Source: Nakamurella alba (lineage in GTDB: Bacteria; Actinomycetota; Actinomycetes; Mycobacteriales; Nakamurellaceae). From it: a DNA stretch of 64,000 bases. Position 1 is the first letter of the stretch; each line of letters opens with the position of its first letter. The notes beneath the pieces are model-generated. The model had not been told where the DNA came from and searched no databases. It was given only the letters and a program-made list of their open reading frames with translations. The DNA is taken from assembly GCF_009707545.1 (NCBI RefSeq), contig NZ_WLYK01000001.1, positions 1,240,001 through 1,304,000 on the forward strand, in the 5' to 3' direction. Both the position numbers and the translations under genes were made by a program. This document shows positions 1-8,361 of the stretch, piece after piece.

Positions 1-1
1 C

Positions 2-1102
2 ATCCTGCGTGCGGTGACGAACCTGGAGGCCCAGGGCGGCGACACCTTCTTCGGCGAGCCGGAGCTGAAGGTGGCCGATCTGCTCCGGGTGGGTCCGGAC
101 GGTCGCGGCGTGGTGTCGCTGCTGGAGGTGGCCGAACTGCAGACCCGGCCGCAGCTGTACTCGACGTTCCTGATGTGGCTGCTCGCCGAGCTCTTCGAGG
201 AGCTCCCGGAGGCCGGTGACCTGGACAAGCCGAAGCTGGTGTTCCTGTTCGACGAGGCGCACCTGCTGTTCGCGGACGCGTCGAAGGCGTTCCTGACGGC
301 GATCGCGCAGACGGTGAAGCTGATCCGGTCCAAGGGGGTCGGCGTCTTCTTCTGCACCCAGCAGCCCACCGACGTGCCCGGGCCGGTGCTGTCCCAGCTC
401 GGCGCCCGGGTCCAGCACGCGCTGCGCGCGTTCACCCCGGACGACCAGAAGGCGCTGGCCGCGACCGTGCGGACCTATCCGGTCACCGACGACTACGACC
501 TGAGCAGCGCGCTGACCTCCCTGGGCATCGGCGAGGCGATCGTCACCGTGCTCGACGAACGTGGCGCGCCGACGCCGGTCGCCTGGACCCGGATCCGGCC
601 GCCACGCTCCAGGATGGCACCCACCGACACCGCCGCGATCGACGCCACCGTGGCCGCGTCCCCGCTGCTGGCGACCTACGGCACCGCCGTCGACCGGGAG
701 TCGGCCTACGAGATGCTGACCGGCCGGATCGCTGCTGCGGCAACGGAACCCGAGGCTGTTGTTGCTCCGGTTGCTGCCCCTGCCCCTGCCCCAGCCCCTG
801 TTCCGGTGCCTGCTGCTCCAGTTCCCGCGGTCGCGGCCCCTGGGCCGGCGATCTCGGGAGATGCGCTGCCCCCGGTGGAGCTGCCGTCGCCGACCTGGGA
901 CAACCCCAACGCGACGACCTTCTACCCGGTCGCGCCTGATCCGTACGTGGCTCCTCCGGTGCCGTCGGCCGGTGGCGGTGGGTTGGGCGGGCTGCTCGGC
1001 AGTCCGGCGGTCAGCGCGTTCGTCGGTGCCTTCGGAGCGGCGCTCGGCGGGGCGATCGGCCGCTCGGTGAACGGCACCCGGCGGCGTCGCCGTCGCCGCT
1101 GA
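2..1102 (+). CDS. HerA-like DUF853 ATPase, C-terminal part
   Basis: This is the C-terminal 366 residues of a helicase HerA-like (DUF853) ATPase; the N-terminus with the Walker A loop lies outside the window. A hydrophobic strand ending in the Walker B-type motif VFLFDEAHLLF sits near residue 80. It is followed by the FCTQQPTDVP stretch and the SQLGARVQHALRAFTP region that typify this family. Family members are predicted DNA-translocating or NTP-hydrolysing enzymes of unproven role. After about residue 200 the conserved domain gives way to an Ala/Pro-rich linker (alternating PAPAPV), a Gly/Ala-rich segment and a terminal run of arginines. That basic low-complexity tail could bind nucleic acid or the membrane; this is inference. 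Identification is firm, function is not. Confidence 0.85.
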   Translation: MLRAVTNLEAQGGDTFFGEPELKVADLLRVGPDGRGVVSLLEVAELQTRPQLYSTFLMWLLAELFEELPEAGDLDKPKLVFLFDEAHLLFADASKAFLTAIAQTVKLIRSKGVGVFFCTQQPTDVPGPVLSQLGARVQHALRAFTPDDQKALAATVRTYPVTDDYDLSSALTSLGIGEAIVTVLDERGAPTPVAWTRIRPPRSRMAPTDTAAIDATVAASPLLATYGTAVDRESAYEMLTGRIAAAATEPEAVVAPVAAPAPAPAPVPVPAAPVPAVAAPGPAISGDALPPVELPSPTWDNPNATTFYPVAPDPYVAPPVPSAGGGGLGGLLGSPAVSAFVGAFGAALGGAIGRSVNGTRRRRRRR

Positions 1103-1193
1103 ACGACCGGTACTTCACGCCCGCGGAACACCATCGGGTCCTCGTTCGTTCACGACACGAACGGACGACGCGACACGGAAGGTGCTGATAACG

Positions 1194-2009
1194 GTGTCCA
1201 CGGTGATCTGGATCGTGCTGGGTGTGCTGATCGTGCTGGGCATCCTCTACACGGTGCGGCGGGGCGGGACCAACCGTGCCCAGGAACTGGCGGATGCCCA
1301 GGCCGAGGCGCGCCGCTGGGTCGAGCGGCTCGGCGGGCAGGTCTATGCCATCGACCCGGGCGACGACAAGGCCGCCCGGCAGGCGCTGGCCGACGCGTCC
1401 GAGCGCTACACCGCTGCCGGATCGCAGGTGGACCAGGCCACCTCGGTGCAGCAGTACCGGTTGGCCCAGCAGACCGCCTACGAAGGGCTCTACTTCATCG
1501 GCGCCGCGCGCACGGCGCTCGGTATGGACCCCGGCCCGGCCCTGCCGCCGATCCCCGGCCAGCAGCAGGCCGGCCAGGTCACCGAGGACCGCAGCGTCGA
1601 GGTCGAGGGTCACGGCTACGAGGCCTCCCCGCAGCCGTCCGACCGGACCCCGAACTACTACCCGGGTGGCATGGTCGCCGGAAAGCCGGTGCCTCGCGGC
1701 TGGTACTCCGAGCCCTGGTGGAAGCCGGCGCTGGTCGCCGGCGCCTGGGGCGTCGGCACCTACCTCGTCGCCTCCACCCTCTTCGCCGGCATGGCCGGGA
1801 TGGGCGGCGCCTGGGCCTACGACGCCGGCTACGACCAGGGCCTGCAGGACGCCGGTGGCGACGGGTCGGGGGACTACGGATCCGGCGACGGCTCCGGTGA
1901 CTACGGCGACCAGGGTGGGGACTACAGCGGCGGGGACTACGGCGGCGACTTCGGCGGGGGCTCCGACTTCGGTGGGGACTTCGGCGGCGGGGACTTCGGG
2001 GACTTCTGA
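1194..2009 (+). CDS. Small membrane protein with Gly/Asp/Tyr-rich C-terminal repeats
   Basis: A 271-residue protein of unknown function. It begins with a membrane helix (residues about 2-18, VIWIVLGVLIVLGILYTV). A soluble, probably helical stretch follows, rich in Ala, Gln and Glu and ending in a Pro/Gln linker. A second hydrophobic segment lies near residues 178-205. The last 50 residues are a low-complexity tail of GDYG, GDFG and GGG units ending in GDFGDF. Such aromatic/acidic glycine tails are often disordered. A GTG at 1182 would add four residues, but GGAAGG (1177-1182) is well placed for the GTG at 1194. It follows the DUF853 gene by about 90 bases, so the two may be co-transcribed. 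I do not recognise a named family. Confidence 0.7.
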   Translation: MSTVIWIVLGVLIVLGILYTVRRGGTNRAQELADAQAEARRWVERLGGQVYAIDPGDDKAARQALADASERYTAAGSQVDQATSVQQYRLAQQTAYEGLYFIGAARTALGMDPGPALPPIPGQQQAGQVTEDRSVEVEGHGYEASPQPSDRTPNYYPGGMVAGKPVPRGWYSEPWWKPALVAGAWGVGTYLVASTLFAGMAGMGGAWAYDAGYDQGLQDAGGDGSGDYGSGDGSGDYGDQGGDYSGGDYGGDFGGGSDFGGDFGGGDFGDF

Positions 2010-2372
2010 TCCCCGGAGCCGCCGCTCCGGCCGTTGGTGGGTGTGGGTTACGGTTCGCGGTCCACGATCGGGAAGCCGCGACCAGAAGGCGGGGACCTGC
2101 GCCGTTGGCGGGTGTGGGGTGCCCAAGCTGTAGTTCCCTGGCAGGACCGGGAACTGCGCAGGGACGAGGCGTGCGGAGTCGGCCGCTTGCGTTGTTGGGC
2201 GGCAGTTCTCGAGTTCCCGGGCCTTCTGCCTACAGTCCGTGTAGCTGAAAGGACCGTGACGGAAGAGAACCTCGGCTGACCCGGACCATTCGTTGGCCGG
2301 AAATCCGTCTGTCGCACGGATTTTCGGCCAACGAACGGAGCAACCGCGGTCCAGTCGGCGGCGGACCCGACC
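2010..2372. other. Intergenic gap between convergent genes
   Basis: No convincing gene is seen. The gap holds a short inverted repeat (AGTTCCC/GGGAACT, 2132-2155) and a related AGTTC...GAGTTCCCGGG stretch near 2208. It ends in the strong hairpin at 2289-2335 listed separately. Confidence 0.5.
2289..2335. terminator. Long hairpin, probable bidirectional terminator
   Basis: Two 20-base arms (2289-2308 and 2316-2335) pair across a 7-base loop with one G-U pair. No clear T-tract follows. The hairpin lies between convergent genes ending at 2009 (+) and 2373 (-), the place expected for a shared terminator. Its AT-rich core differs from the surrounding sequence, so a mobile-repeat remnant is an alternative. 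Confidence 0.65.
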
Positions 2373-3101
2373 TCAGATCGGCTGGTTCACCGGGAGGATG
2401 ACCAGGTCGCGGATCTGGACGTGACGGGGACGGGTGAGCATGAAGAGGACCGCGTCGGCCACGTCCTCGGAGCGGACGCCGTCACCGGAGGCCACCTTCG
2501 CGGCGATCTCCTCCTCGGAGGTCACCTGCCAGAGGTCGTTGAGCACGACACCCGGTGCCACGGAACCGATCCGGACCCCGGATCCTTGCAGCTGGCGGCG
2601 CACCCCGTGCACGAAGGCCTGCACCGCGTGCTTCGAGGCGGAGTAGACCGGCTCCCAGTGGATGGCCTGGTACCCGGACACCGAGCTGGTCACGACGATG
2701 TCGCCGGTCCCGGCGGCGCGCAGCGCGATGACCGCGGCCCGCACGGTCTGGATCAGGCCGGAGACGTTGGTCGAGATCAGCCGGTCGATGTCATCCGGCG
2801 CGCTGTCCCAGATGTCCCCGGGCAGGTACAGTCCGGCGTTCGCCAGCACGATGTCCAGGCTCCCCGCCGCACCGATCGCCGCGGCGACCAGCTTGTCACC
2901 CGCGTCGCTGGCCGAGATGTCCTGCACCACGACGTGTGTCGGTCCGGGAAGACCGGCGGCCGCGTCCCGCAGCTTCGACTCGGTGCGCCCGGCGAGCACC
3001 ACGGTCGCGCCGGCCTCGGACAGCGAGCGGGCCGAGGCCAGCCCGATGCCCGAACCGCCGCCGGTGACGAGCGCGACCTTGCCCGAGAGATCTTCCTGCA
3101 C
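2373..3101 (-). CDS. SDR family oxidoreductase
   Basis: A 242-residue classical short-chain dehydrogenase/reductase. It has the NAD(P)-binding glycine motif VTGGGSGIG near residue 14, the structural NAG motif (LANAG), an active-site Ser (VTSSVSG) and the catalytic YSASK pair. It would oxidise or reduce a hydroxyl/carbonyl group on an unknown substrate. The start is GTG at 3101, chosen because GGGAG lies just upstream. It sits 14 bases after the stop of another SDR (3116-3883), so the two form a leftward operon driven from the promoter region near 3.9-4.0 kb. Cofactor preference cannot be settled, although AGRTESK after beta-2 hints at NADP(H). Confidence 0.88.
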   Translation of the reverse strand: MQEDLSGKVALVTGGGSGIGLASARSLSEAGATVVLAGRTESKLRDAAAGLPGPTHVVVQDISASDAGDKLVAAAIGAAGSLDIVLANAGLYLPGDIWDSAPDDIDRLISTNVSGLIQTVRAAVIALRAAGTGDIVVTSSVSGYQAIHWEPVYSASKHAVQAFVHGVRRQLQGSGVRIGSVAPGVVLNDLWQVTSEEEIAAKVASGDGVRSEDVADAVLFMLTRPRHVQIRDLVILPVNQPI

Positions 3102-3115
3102 AGCGAGAATCTCCC

Positions 3116-3883
3116 TCAGACGATCGAGTAGCCGCCGTCGATGACGACGGACTCACCCACGATGTACTTGGACACGTCCGAGGCCAGGAAGGTGACCAGG
3201 CCGTCGAGGTCGGCGGGCTCGCCCATGCGGCCCGCGGGCACCAGCGAGTTCCAGTACTTGCCGAGATCCTCGTTGGTCTCCAGGAACTGCTTGGTCATGT
3301 CGGAGCGGAAGTAGCCGGGGGAGATGGCGTTGACCCGGATGCCCTTCCCGATCCATTCGACGGCGAGCGAACGGGTCAGGTGGTCGACACCGGCCTTGGA
3401 CACGTTGTAGGAGGCCTGCCGCTGCGGGATGTTGACCACGATCGCCGACATCGACGAGATGTTGACGATCGCCCCCGAGCCCTCGGCGGCGAAGACGGCG
3501 CGGGCGAAGGCCTGGCTGGTCAGGAAGGTGCCGGTCAGGTTGACGTCGAGCACCTTGCGCCACTCGGCGGCGGACACGTCGACCGAGTCGCCCCAGATGG
3601 TGATGCCGGCGGCGTTGACCAGGATCGACGGGGTGCCGAGCTCGGCGACCACGGTGTCGGTGACGGACTTCAGGGAGTCCTCGGAGGTCACATCGGTGAC
3701 GAGACCGATGCTGCGGACGCCCTTCTCGGCGGCCAGCGCGGTCGCGCTCTCCGACACCTGGGGCAGCAGGTCCAGCAGGGCGACGTCCACGCCCTGCGAC
3801 GCCAGCGCCGTGGCCATCTGCAGGCCGAGCCCGCGGGCCCCACCGGTGACCATGGCGACCTTGCCCTTGAGGTCCTCGTACAT
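3116..3883 (-). CDS. SDR family oxidoreductase
   Basis: A 255-residue classical SDR with VTGGARGLG, VNAAGI, ISSMSA and the catalytic YNVSK. The C-terminal region (SPGYFRSDMT) and terminal VVIDGGYSIV are typical of the gluconate-5-dehydrogenase/FabG-like group. The start is ATG 3883, preceded by GGAAGAGAA; a longer reading to 4012 has a composition unlike coding sequence. It is the first gene of a two-SDR leftward operon. The tandem TGGTCCGACCA palindromes 90-130 bases upstream suggest control by a FadR-subfamily GntR regulator that is not encoded nearby. Substrate unknown. Confidence 0.88.
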   Translation of the reverse strand: MYEDLKGKVAMVTGGARGLGLQMATALASQGVDVALLDLLPQVSESATALAAEKGVRSIGLVTDVTSEDSLKSVTDTVVAELGTPSILVNAAGITIWGDSVDVSAAEWRKVLDVNLTGTFLTSQAFARAVFAAEGSGAIVNISSMSAIVVNIPQRQASYNVSKAGVDHLTRSLAVEWIGKGIRVNAISPGYFRSDMTKQFLETNEDLGKYWNSLVPAGRMGEPADLDGLVTFLASDVSKYIVGESVVIDGGYSIV

Positions 3884-3975
3884 GCCGTTCTCTTCCTTAG
3901 CTCGGCCGGGCCGGCGGGGGTCCGCCGGTGCTCTGGTGTGCGGTGCGCACGGGGTCGGGGCCTGCAACGGATTGC

Positions 3976-4016
3976 GTGGTCCGACCACAGCGAACCCTAG
4001 TGGTCCGACCACAGCG
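3976..4016. promoter_or_regulatory. Tandem FadR/GntR-type operators
   Basis: Two exact 17-base copies of GTGGTCCGACCACAGCG occupy 3976-3992 and 4000-4016. They start 24 bases apart, a little over two helical turns. Each contains the near-perfect palindrome GTGGTC-C-GACCAC, whose core TGGTCCGACCA matches the binding pattern established for FadR-subfamily GntR regulators. The sites lie between the leftward SDR operon (start 3883) and the rightward LtrA-like gene (start 4128), so they could control either or both. No GntR gene is in the window. Confidence 0.75.
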
Positions 4017-4127
4017 GCGGAAGTGTCGGGGTGCGGCCTCCGGGGCGCGGCGGGCCTCGGCGGTTAGGTTGGCCGGGACGGGTGATCAGGTGGGTGCCCA
4101 CCGTGACGAGGAGCTGATGGGCGGACG

Positions 4128-5324
4128 ATGAGCGATCACGCGACGGCACGGAGGTCCTGGTACCGGCCGATGAACGGGCGGCGCCCGGACGAGTCGCACC
4201 GGGTGTCCACCCCGCTGGAGCTGCTGTTCGACCTCTGCACGGTGGTCGCGGTGGCCCAGGCGGCGCTCGCGCTCGAGGGCCAGCTGCACCACGCGCATGT
4301 CTGGTACGGCATCGGGTCCTTCCTGATGGTCTTCTTCGCCATCTGGTGGGCGTGGATGAACTTCACCTGGTTCGCCTCCGCTTACGACACCGACGACGTG
4401 CCCTACCGGGTCGTCGTGCTGGTGCAGATCGCCGGGTCGCTGGTGCTCGCCGCAGGCGTGGGGAACGCGGTGGAGAACGGCGATTTCACCGTGATCACCT
4501 TCGGCTACCTGGTGATGCGGCTCGGCACGGTGGCCCAGTGGCTGCGCGCGGCGGCCGGCGACCCGGTGCACCGCTCGACGGCACTGAAGTACGCGGCCGG
4601 GATCACCGTGGTGCAAGCAGGCTGGATGCTGCGGTTGTTGCTGCCCGACTCGCTGGGCGTGGCCTCGTTCCTGGTGCTGGTGGCGCTGGACCTGGCCGTT
4701 CCGGCGTTCGCCGAACGGGGCAACACCACGCGCTACCACCCGCACCACATCGCCGAGCGGTACGGACTGCTGACGGTGATCGTGCTGGGGGAGGCCGTGC
4801 TGGCGGCGACCGTCGCCGTCCGCACGGGGATCGACGAGAGCGACTCGCCCGGCTCGTTCATCGGTCTCGGCGCCGCGGCGCTGGTCATCCTGTTCGCGCT
4901 CTGGTGGCTGTACTTCGACCAGGACACCGACACCCACCGGCTGGCCGGGCTCGGCAGCTCCCTGCTCTGGGGCTACGGCCACTACTTCGTCTACGCCGCC
5001 GGCGCGGCCGTCGGGGCGGGTCTGGCCCTCTCGGTGACCTACGACCTCGAGCACGCCGCGCCCGCGGCGGAGGGGGAGCACCTGCTCACCTCCGCCATCG
5101 CGGCCGGCGCGGTGACCGTGCCGATCGCCGTCTACCTGCTGTCGCTGGCCGCGCTACGGCTCGGCGCGCTGCAGGACCGGCGGGTCCGGATCGTCGTCCC
5201 GGTCGCCGCCGTGATCGTCCTCGCCTGCACCTTCACCGGTGCACCGGTCCATCTCGCCGCCGGCGTCCTGCTGCTCACCGTGGTGGCGGAGGTCGCACTC
5301 ACCCGTACCCGAGTCCCGTCCTGA
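4128..5324 (+). CDS. ltrA: LtrA-family (low temperature requirement A) membrane protein
   Basis: A 398-residue polytopic membrane protein of the bacterial low-temperature-requirement A family. The hallmark N-terminus STPLELLFDLCTVVAVAQ is present, followed by about ten hydrophobic segments. Internal motifs expected of the family are also seen, including HHIAERYGLLTVIVLGEAVLA near residue 210 and ALWWLYFD. The family takes its name from Listeria ltrA; no reaction or transported solute is established. The ATG at 4128 is used. It is divergent from the SDR operon and shares its operator region. The next gene starts only 14 bases after its stop. Confidence 0.88.
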   Translation: MSDHATARRSWYRPMNGRRPDESHRVSTPLELLFDLCTVVAVAQAALALEGQLHHAHVWYGIGSFLMVFFAIWWAWMNFTWFASAYDTDDVPYRVVVLVQIAGSLVLAAGVGNAVENGDFTVITFGYLVMRLGTVAQWLRAAAGDPVHRSTALKYAAGITVVQAGWMLRLLLPDSLGVASFLVLVALDLAVPAFAERGNTTRYHPHHIAERYGLLTVIVLGEAVLAATVAVRTGIDESDSPGSFIGLGAAALVILFALWWLYFDQDTDTHRLAGLGSSLLWGYGHYFVYAAGAAVGAGLALSVTYDLEHAAPAAEGEHLLTSAIAAGAVTVPIAVYLLSLAALRLGALQDRRVRIVVPVAAVIVLACTFTGAPVHLAAGVLLLTVVAEVALTRTRVPS

Positions 5325-5338
5325 ATCCGGAGTCCCGC

Positions 5339-6481
5339 ATGACATCTCGCCTTCGCCGCCCGATCCGCGCAGTCGTCGCCGCGTCCGTGTCGCTGGTCGC
5401 CGCACTGCTGCCACCGATTGCGGCGGCCGCGACACCGGCGCCGGCACAGGCGGCGGCGGGGTACTTCACCGAGGTCCCCGCCACCCAGGTCAACGGCTCC
5501 GGGTACGTGCCGATCATCGGCGACTTCGGTGGCGGACCGACCGACGACATCCTCTGGTACGCCTACGCCGGCGGCACCAGCCACCTGTGGCGCTCGCTCG
5601 GCAACGGTGCGTTCACCTCGACGTCGATCCCGATCGCCGGTGCCGGGTACGGCATCTCGGTCGGCGACTTCGTCGGCGACGGCCGGGACGAGATCATCTG
5701 GACCCCGCCGAAGAAGGGCGCGGCGGCGTCGATGTGGCGGTTCGACATCGCCGGCCGGACCTACGCCACCACCCGTGTCGACACCACCGGCTGGACCAGC
5801 ACGCCGCGTCCGATCACCGGGAACCGGGCCGGGATCAAGACCGACCTGTTCCTCGACGGCGGATCGGCCGGCACCAGCCGCATCCTGAGCTACACCTGGC
5901 CGGCCGGTGGAGCGCTGACCGTGGCGAGCCGGACCGTGACCCGCCCGGCCGGGCTCTCGCCGACGGCCGGTGACTTCGACGGCAACGGCCGCGCCGACAT
6001 CCTCTGGACCGGGCCCGGCACCGGCGATCTCATCTGGTTGGGCATCCCCACCTCCACCGGCTCCACCCGGTTCCGCGCCGACCCGGCGCCGATCATCGGC
6101 AACTACGTGGCGATCGCCGGGGATCTCGACGACGGCGCGGCCGACGACGTCCTGTTCCTCGGCAGCGGGACCACCGCCAACGTCTGGACCTTCGCCACCG
6201 ACGGCAGCCACACCTCCCGCAAGGCCCGGCAGCCCGACGCCTTCATCGAGGGCGTGCTGCACACCACCGGCAGCGACGTCCTGCTCACCCGCGACGACGC
6301 CGGCGCCGTCGGGCTGTGGCGGTTCAACGGCGGGTCGACCGTGGTGCCGACGGGCAACGCCGCCAAGCCGTCGCCGTACCGCGCCGCGATCGGCGCCTTC
6401 ACCGGCAACGGCACGGTGTCGTCGGTGCTGTGGTGGGCGCCGGGCAGCACCCCCGAGCGGATGTTCCTCGGGCGCAGCTGA
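5339..6481 (+). CDS. Secreted FG-GAP/VCBS-like beta-propeller protein
   Basis: A 380-residue exported protein. A Sec signal peptide (arginine-rich start, then VVAASVSLVAALLPPIAAAA) ends near residue 36. The mature part is a repeat protein with a period of about 50 residues. Units carry calcium-binding-type loops such as GDFGGGPTDDILWY (about residue 60), GDFVGDGRDEIIW (108), GDFDGNGRADILW (210) and GDLDDGAADDVLF (260); the last unit near 351 is degenerate. This is the FG-GAP/VCBS pattern, giving a six- or seven-bladed propeller. No catalytic domain or anchor is visible. The ATG at 5339 is chosen because it directly begins the signal peptide. Adhesion or scaffolding roles are inference. Confidence 0.85.
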   Translation: MTSRLRRPIRAVVAASVSLVAALLPPIAAAATPAPAQAAAGYFTEVPATQVNGSGYVPIIGDFGGGPTDDILWYAYAGGTSHLWRSLGNGAFTSTSIPIAGAGYGISVGDFVGDGRDEIIWTPPKKGAAASMWRFDIAGRTYATTRVDTTGWTSTPRPITGNRAGIKTDLFLDGGSAGTSRILSYTWPAGGALTVASRTVTRPAGLSPTAGDFDGNGRADILWTGPGTGDLIWLGIPTSTGSTRFRADPAPIIGNYVAIAGDLDDGAADDVLFLGSGTTANVWTFATDGSHTSRKARQPDAFIEGVLHTTGSDVLLTRDDAGAVGLWRFNGGSTVVPTGNAAKPSPYRAAIGAFTGNGTVSSVLWWAPGSTPERMFLGRS

Positions 6482-6503
6482 TCTCAGACCGGCGCACCCA
6501 CCG

Positions 6504-7271
6504 TCACATCAGGATCTCGCCGCCGTCGACGACGAGGCCGGAGCCGGTGACGAAGGAGGCGTCGGTGGAGAGCAGGAAGAGGATGGCGGCGGCGAGCTCC
6601 TCGGGCTCGGCGACCCGGCCCTGCATGTTCCGGTCGGCGGACATCGCGGCGCCGGCGGCGTAGTCGCCGTTGCCACGCGCCGTGTACAGCGGGGTGGTCA
6701 TTCCGCTGCGGGTGCGGCCGGGGATCACCACGTTGACCCGGATGTCCGGCGCCAGGTCCAGGGCGATCTGCTGGGTGAAGCCGATGACGGCGGCCTTGGC
6801 GGCGCCGTAGGCGAAGTTGCCCGGCTGTGCGGTGAGCGCCGCGATCGAGGCCACGTTCACCACCGCCCCGGAGCCGGACGCCCGCAGCGCCGGGGCCGCG
6901 GCCTGGGTCACCAGGAAGGCCCCGCCCGCGTGCACATCCATGGTGCGGCGCCAGGTGTCGTAGCCGTAGGTGTCGAAGTCGCCGAAGTCGACGTGCCCGG
7001 CGGCGTTCAGCACGCCGTCGATCCGGCCCAGCTGCGCCACGGCCGCGTCGACGGCGGCACGCACCGAGTCCTGGTCGGAGACGTCCGCGGCGAGGCCGAT
7101 CGCGCCCGGCAGCTCCGCGGCCGCGGCGTCGGCACGGGCCTGGTCCAGGTCGACCACCGCGACCCGGCCGCCCTCGGCGGTCCAACGGGTCGCCGCGGCC
7201 TGCGCGATACCGGAGGCGGCTCCGGTGGCGAACAGCACGCGGTCGGTGAACCTGCCGGGAAAGATGTTCAT
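6504..7271 (-). CDS. SDR family oxidoreductase
   Basis: A 255-residue SDR. The dinucleotide motif reads TGAASGIA, with the last glycine of TGxxxGxG replaced by alanine. NAAGH, VASIAAL and the catalytic YGAAK are present, and the end SGLVVDGGEILM is typical. It probably acts as a hydroxyacyl-CoA or alcohol dehydrogenase. It is divergent from the MaoC-like pair starting at 7337, with a TetR-type operator (7311-7326) between them, which makes it the left edge of the catabolic regulon. ATG 7271 has a purine-rich region upstream. Confidence 0.87.
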   Translation of the reverse strand: MNIFPGRFTDRVLFATGAASGIAQAAATRWTAEGGRVAVVDLDQARADAAAAELPGAIGLAADVSDQDSVRAAVDAAVAQLGRIDGVLNAAGHVDFGDFDTYGYDTWRRTMDVHAGGAFLVTQAAAPALRASGSGAVVNVASIAALTAQPGNFAYGAAKAAVIGFTQQIALDLAPDIRVNVVIPGRTRSGMTTPLYTARGNGDYAAGAAMSADRNMQGRVAEPEELAAAILFLLSTDASFVTGSGLVVDGGEILM

Positions 7272-7310
7272 GGGACTCCGCTCTCGGATCGTGGGGCGAC
7301 GGTGCCAATC

Positions 7311-7326
7311 TGCCGATCGGTTGGTA
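7311..7326. promoter_or_regulatory. TetR-type operator, 16-bp layout
   Basis: TGCCGATCGGTTGGTA fits the TACCnAnnnnTnGGTA layout with one arm mismatch. Its right arm merges into a -10-like TAGCTT (7325-7330) that lies six bases before the ATG at 7337, so that gene is probably leaderless. The site also separates the divergent SDR at 7271. Confidence 0.65.
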
Positions 7327-7336
7327 GCTTAACCCC

Positions 7337-7795
7337 ATGATCGGGATCGACGAGCTGCGGGCCGAACTGCTCGCCACCGAGCTGCCGGACGGCGAGTTCC
7401 GGATCGAGGGCTACGAGTCGTGGCTGTTCACCGACTGCACGGCTGCCACTCCGGACGTGCGGTCCGCGCTGGCCCCCGGCACGGCGCATCCGATGCTGAT
7501 GTTCGTCGCCGGGATGCGCGGGGTCGGCTACACCGTCGAGGGGCTGTTCGCCCTCGCCCATTGCGCCATGGAGGACGGTCCGATGATCGCCGGCACGGAC
7601 GTGCGACAGCTCCGGGGGCTGCGGGTGGGGGAGACGGTGACCGTGTCCAGCCGGATCACCGCGGTGGACCGGAAGTCCGGCCGCAGCGGCACCTTCGACC
7701 TGCTCACCGTCGAGCACGGCATCACCGCCGCCGACGGCGAACCGGTCGGCACCCTCGTCGACACCCTGATGTGCCCGCGCGGCGGTGCCCGGTGA
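7337..7795 (+). CDS. MaoC-like hot-dog protein, N-terminal-type subunit
   Basis: A 152-residue hot-dog fold protein resembling the non-catalytic or N-terminal half of fused MaoC dehydratases. It has LFALAHCAMEDGPMIAGTDVR and a later VGETVTVSSRITAVDRKSG strand pair, the region that defines the thioester-binding groove. It lacks an obvious D-x-N-P-x-H active-site motif. The next gene overlaps by GTGA and supplies that motif, so the two should form a heteromeric 2-enoyl-CoA hydratase, as described for ChsH1/ChsH2-type pairs in actinobacterial steroid degradation. The ATG lies six bases after a -10-like box, with no Shine-Dalgarno, so it is likely leaderless. Confidence 0.78.
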   Translation: MIGIDELRAELLATELPDGEFRIEGYESWLFTDCTAATPDVRSALAPGTAHPMLMFVAGMRGVGYTVEGLFALAHCAMEDGPMIAGTDVRQLRGLRVGETVTVSSRITAVDRKSGRSGTFDLLTVEHGITAADGEPVGTLVDTLMCPRGGAR

Positions 7796-8214
7796 TCGAC
7801 GGAGAGGTCGCGGTCGGCACCCGGCTGCCGGAGTGGCGCCCCGGCCTGGTCTCCGCGGAGCGGATGAAGACGATGGCCGCACTGCTGCGCGACCCCAACC
7901 CGATCCACTTCGACCCGGAGGTCTGCCGGGAGCTGGGGATCGGCGACCGGGTGGTCAACCAGGGCCCGCTCAATCTCTCCTACGTCCACAACCTGCTGCT
8001 CGCCTGGACCGGTGACGCCGCCGCCGTCCGGCGACTGACGGTGCGCTTCGCCGGCCGGGTGCTGGCCGGCGATGTGCTGGTCGCCACCGGCGTCGTCACC
8101 CGGATCGCGGCCGAGGGCGACCTGCGGGTCGCCGGGTGTGCCGTCGAGCTCCGCAGTGAGGACACCGGTGCGGTGCTGGTGACCGGCACGGCCGAGGTCC
8201 TGCTGCCCGGCTGA
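7792..8214 (+). CDS. MaoC-like enoyl-CoA hydratase subunit
   Basis: A 140-residue MaoC-like hot-dog protein. The hydratase motif D-P-N-P-I-H (Asp34, His39) is the canonical catalytic pair of R-specific enoyl-CoA hydratases and is followed by the usual VNQGPLNLSYVHNLL helix. It would add water across a 2-enoyl-CoA double bond. It starts at GTG 7792 inside the stop of the preceding hot-dog gene (GTGA overlap), implying translational coupling and a 1:1 complex. It closes a two-gene unit upstream of the ABC importer and belongs to the same regulated region. Confidence 0.85.
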   Translation: MIDGEVAVGTRLPEWRPGLVSAERMKTMAALLRDPNPIHFDPEVCRELGIGDRVVNQGPLNLSYVHNLLLAWTGDAAAVRRLTVRFAGRVLAGDVLVATGVVTRIAAEGDLRVAGCAVELRSEDTGAVLVTGTAEVLLPG

Positions 8215-8294
8215 GCCCCGCCGGATCACCTGCCGGCCGTCCCGGGTTTCCCTGCGCCCCCTTGCCCGGTGTGGTCTGCGTCGCTACAGTGAAC

Positions 8295-8310
8295 CACCAA
8301 ACAACCGGTA
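8295..8310. promoter_or_regulatory. TetR-type operator, 16-bp layout
   Basis: Read on the minus strand the site is TACCGGTTGTTTGGTG, matching TACCnAnnnnTnGGTA except at the inner A. On the plus strand its end overlaps a -10-like TAGATA (8309-8314) about 50 bases before the substrate-binding protein gene at 8362. It would control the importer operon. Confidence 0.65.
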
Positions 8311-8361
8311 GATAAGTGTTGTTGGTCAACAGTCTGGTCAGAGCCGACCTCAGGAGGAACA

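Noticed and set aside
5132-6262. A 376-codon open reading frame on the minus strand
   Set aside because: Antisense to the LtrA and FG-GAP genes; product is low-complexity Gly/Arg/Asp without recognisable fold.
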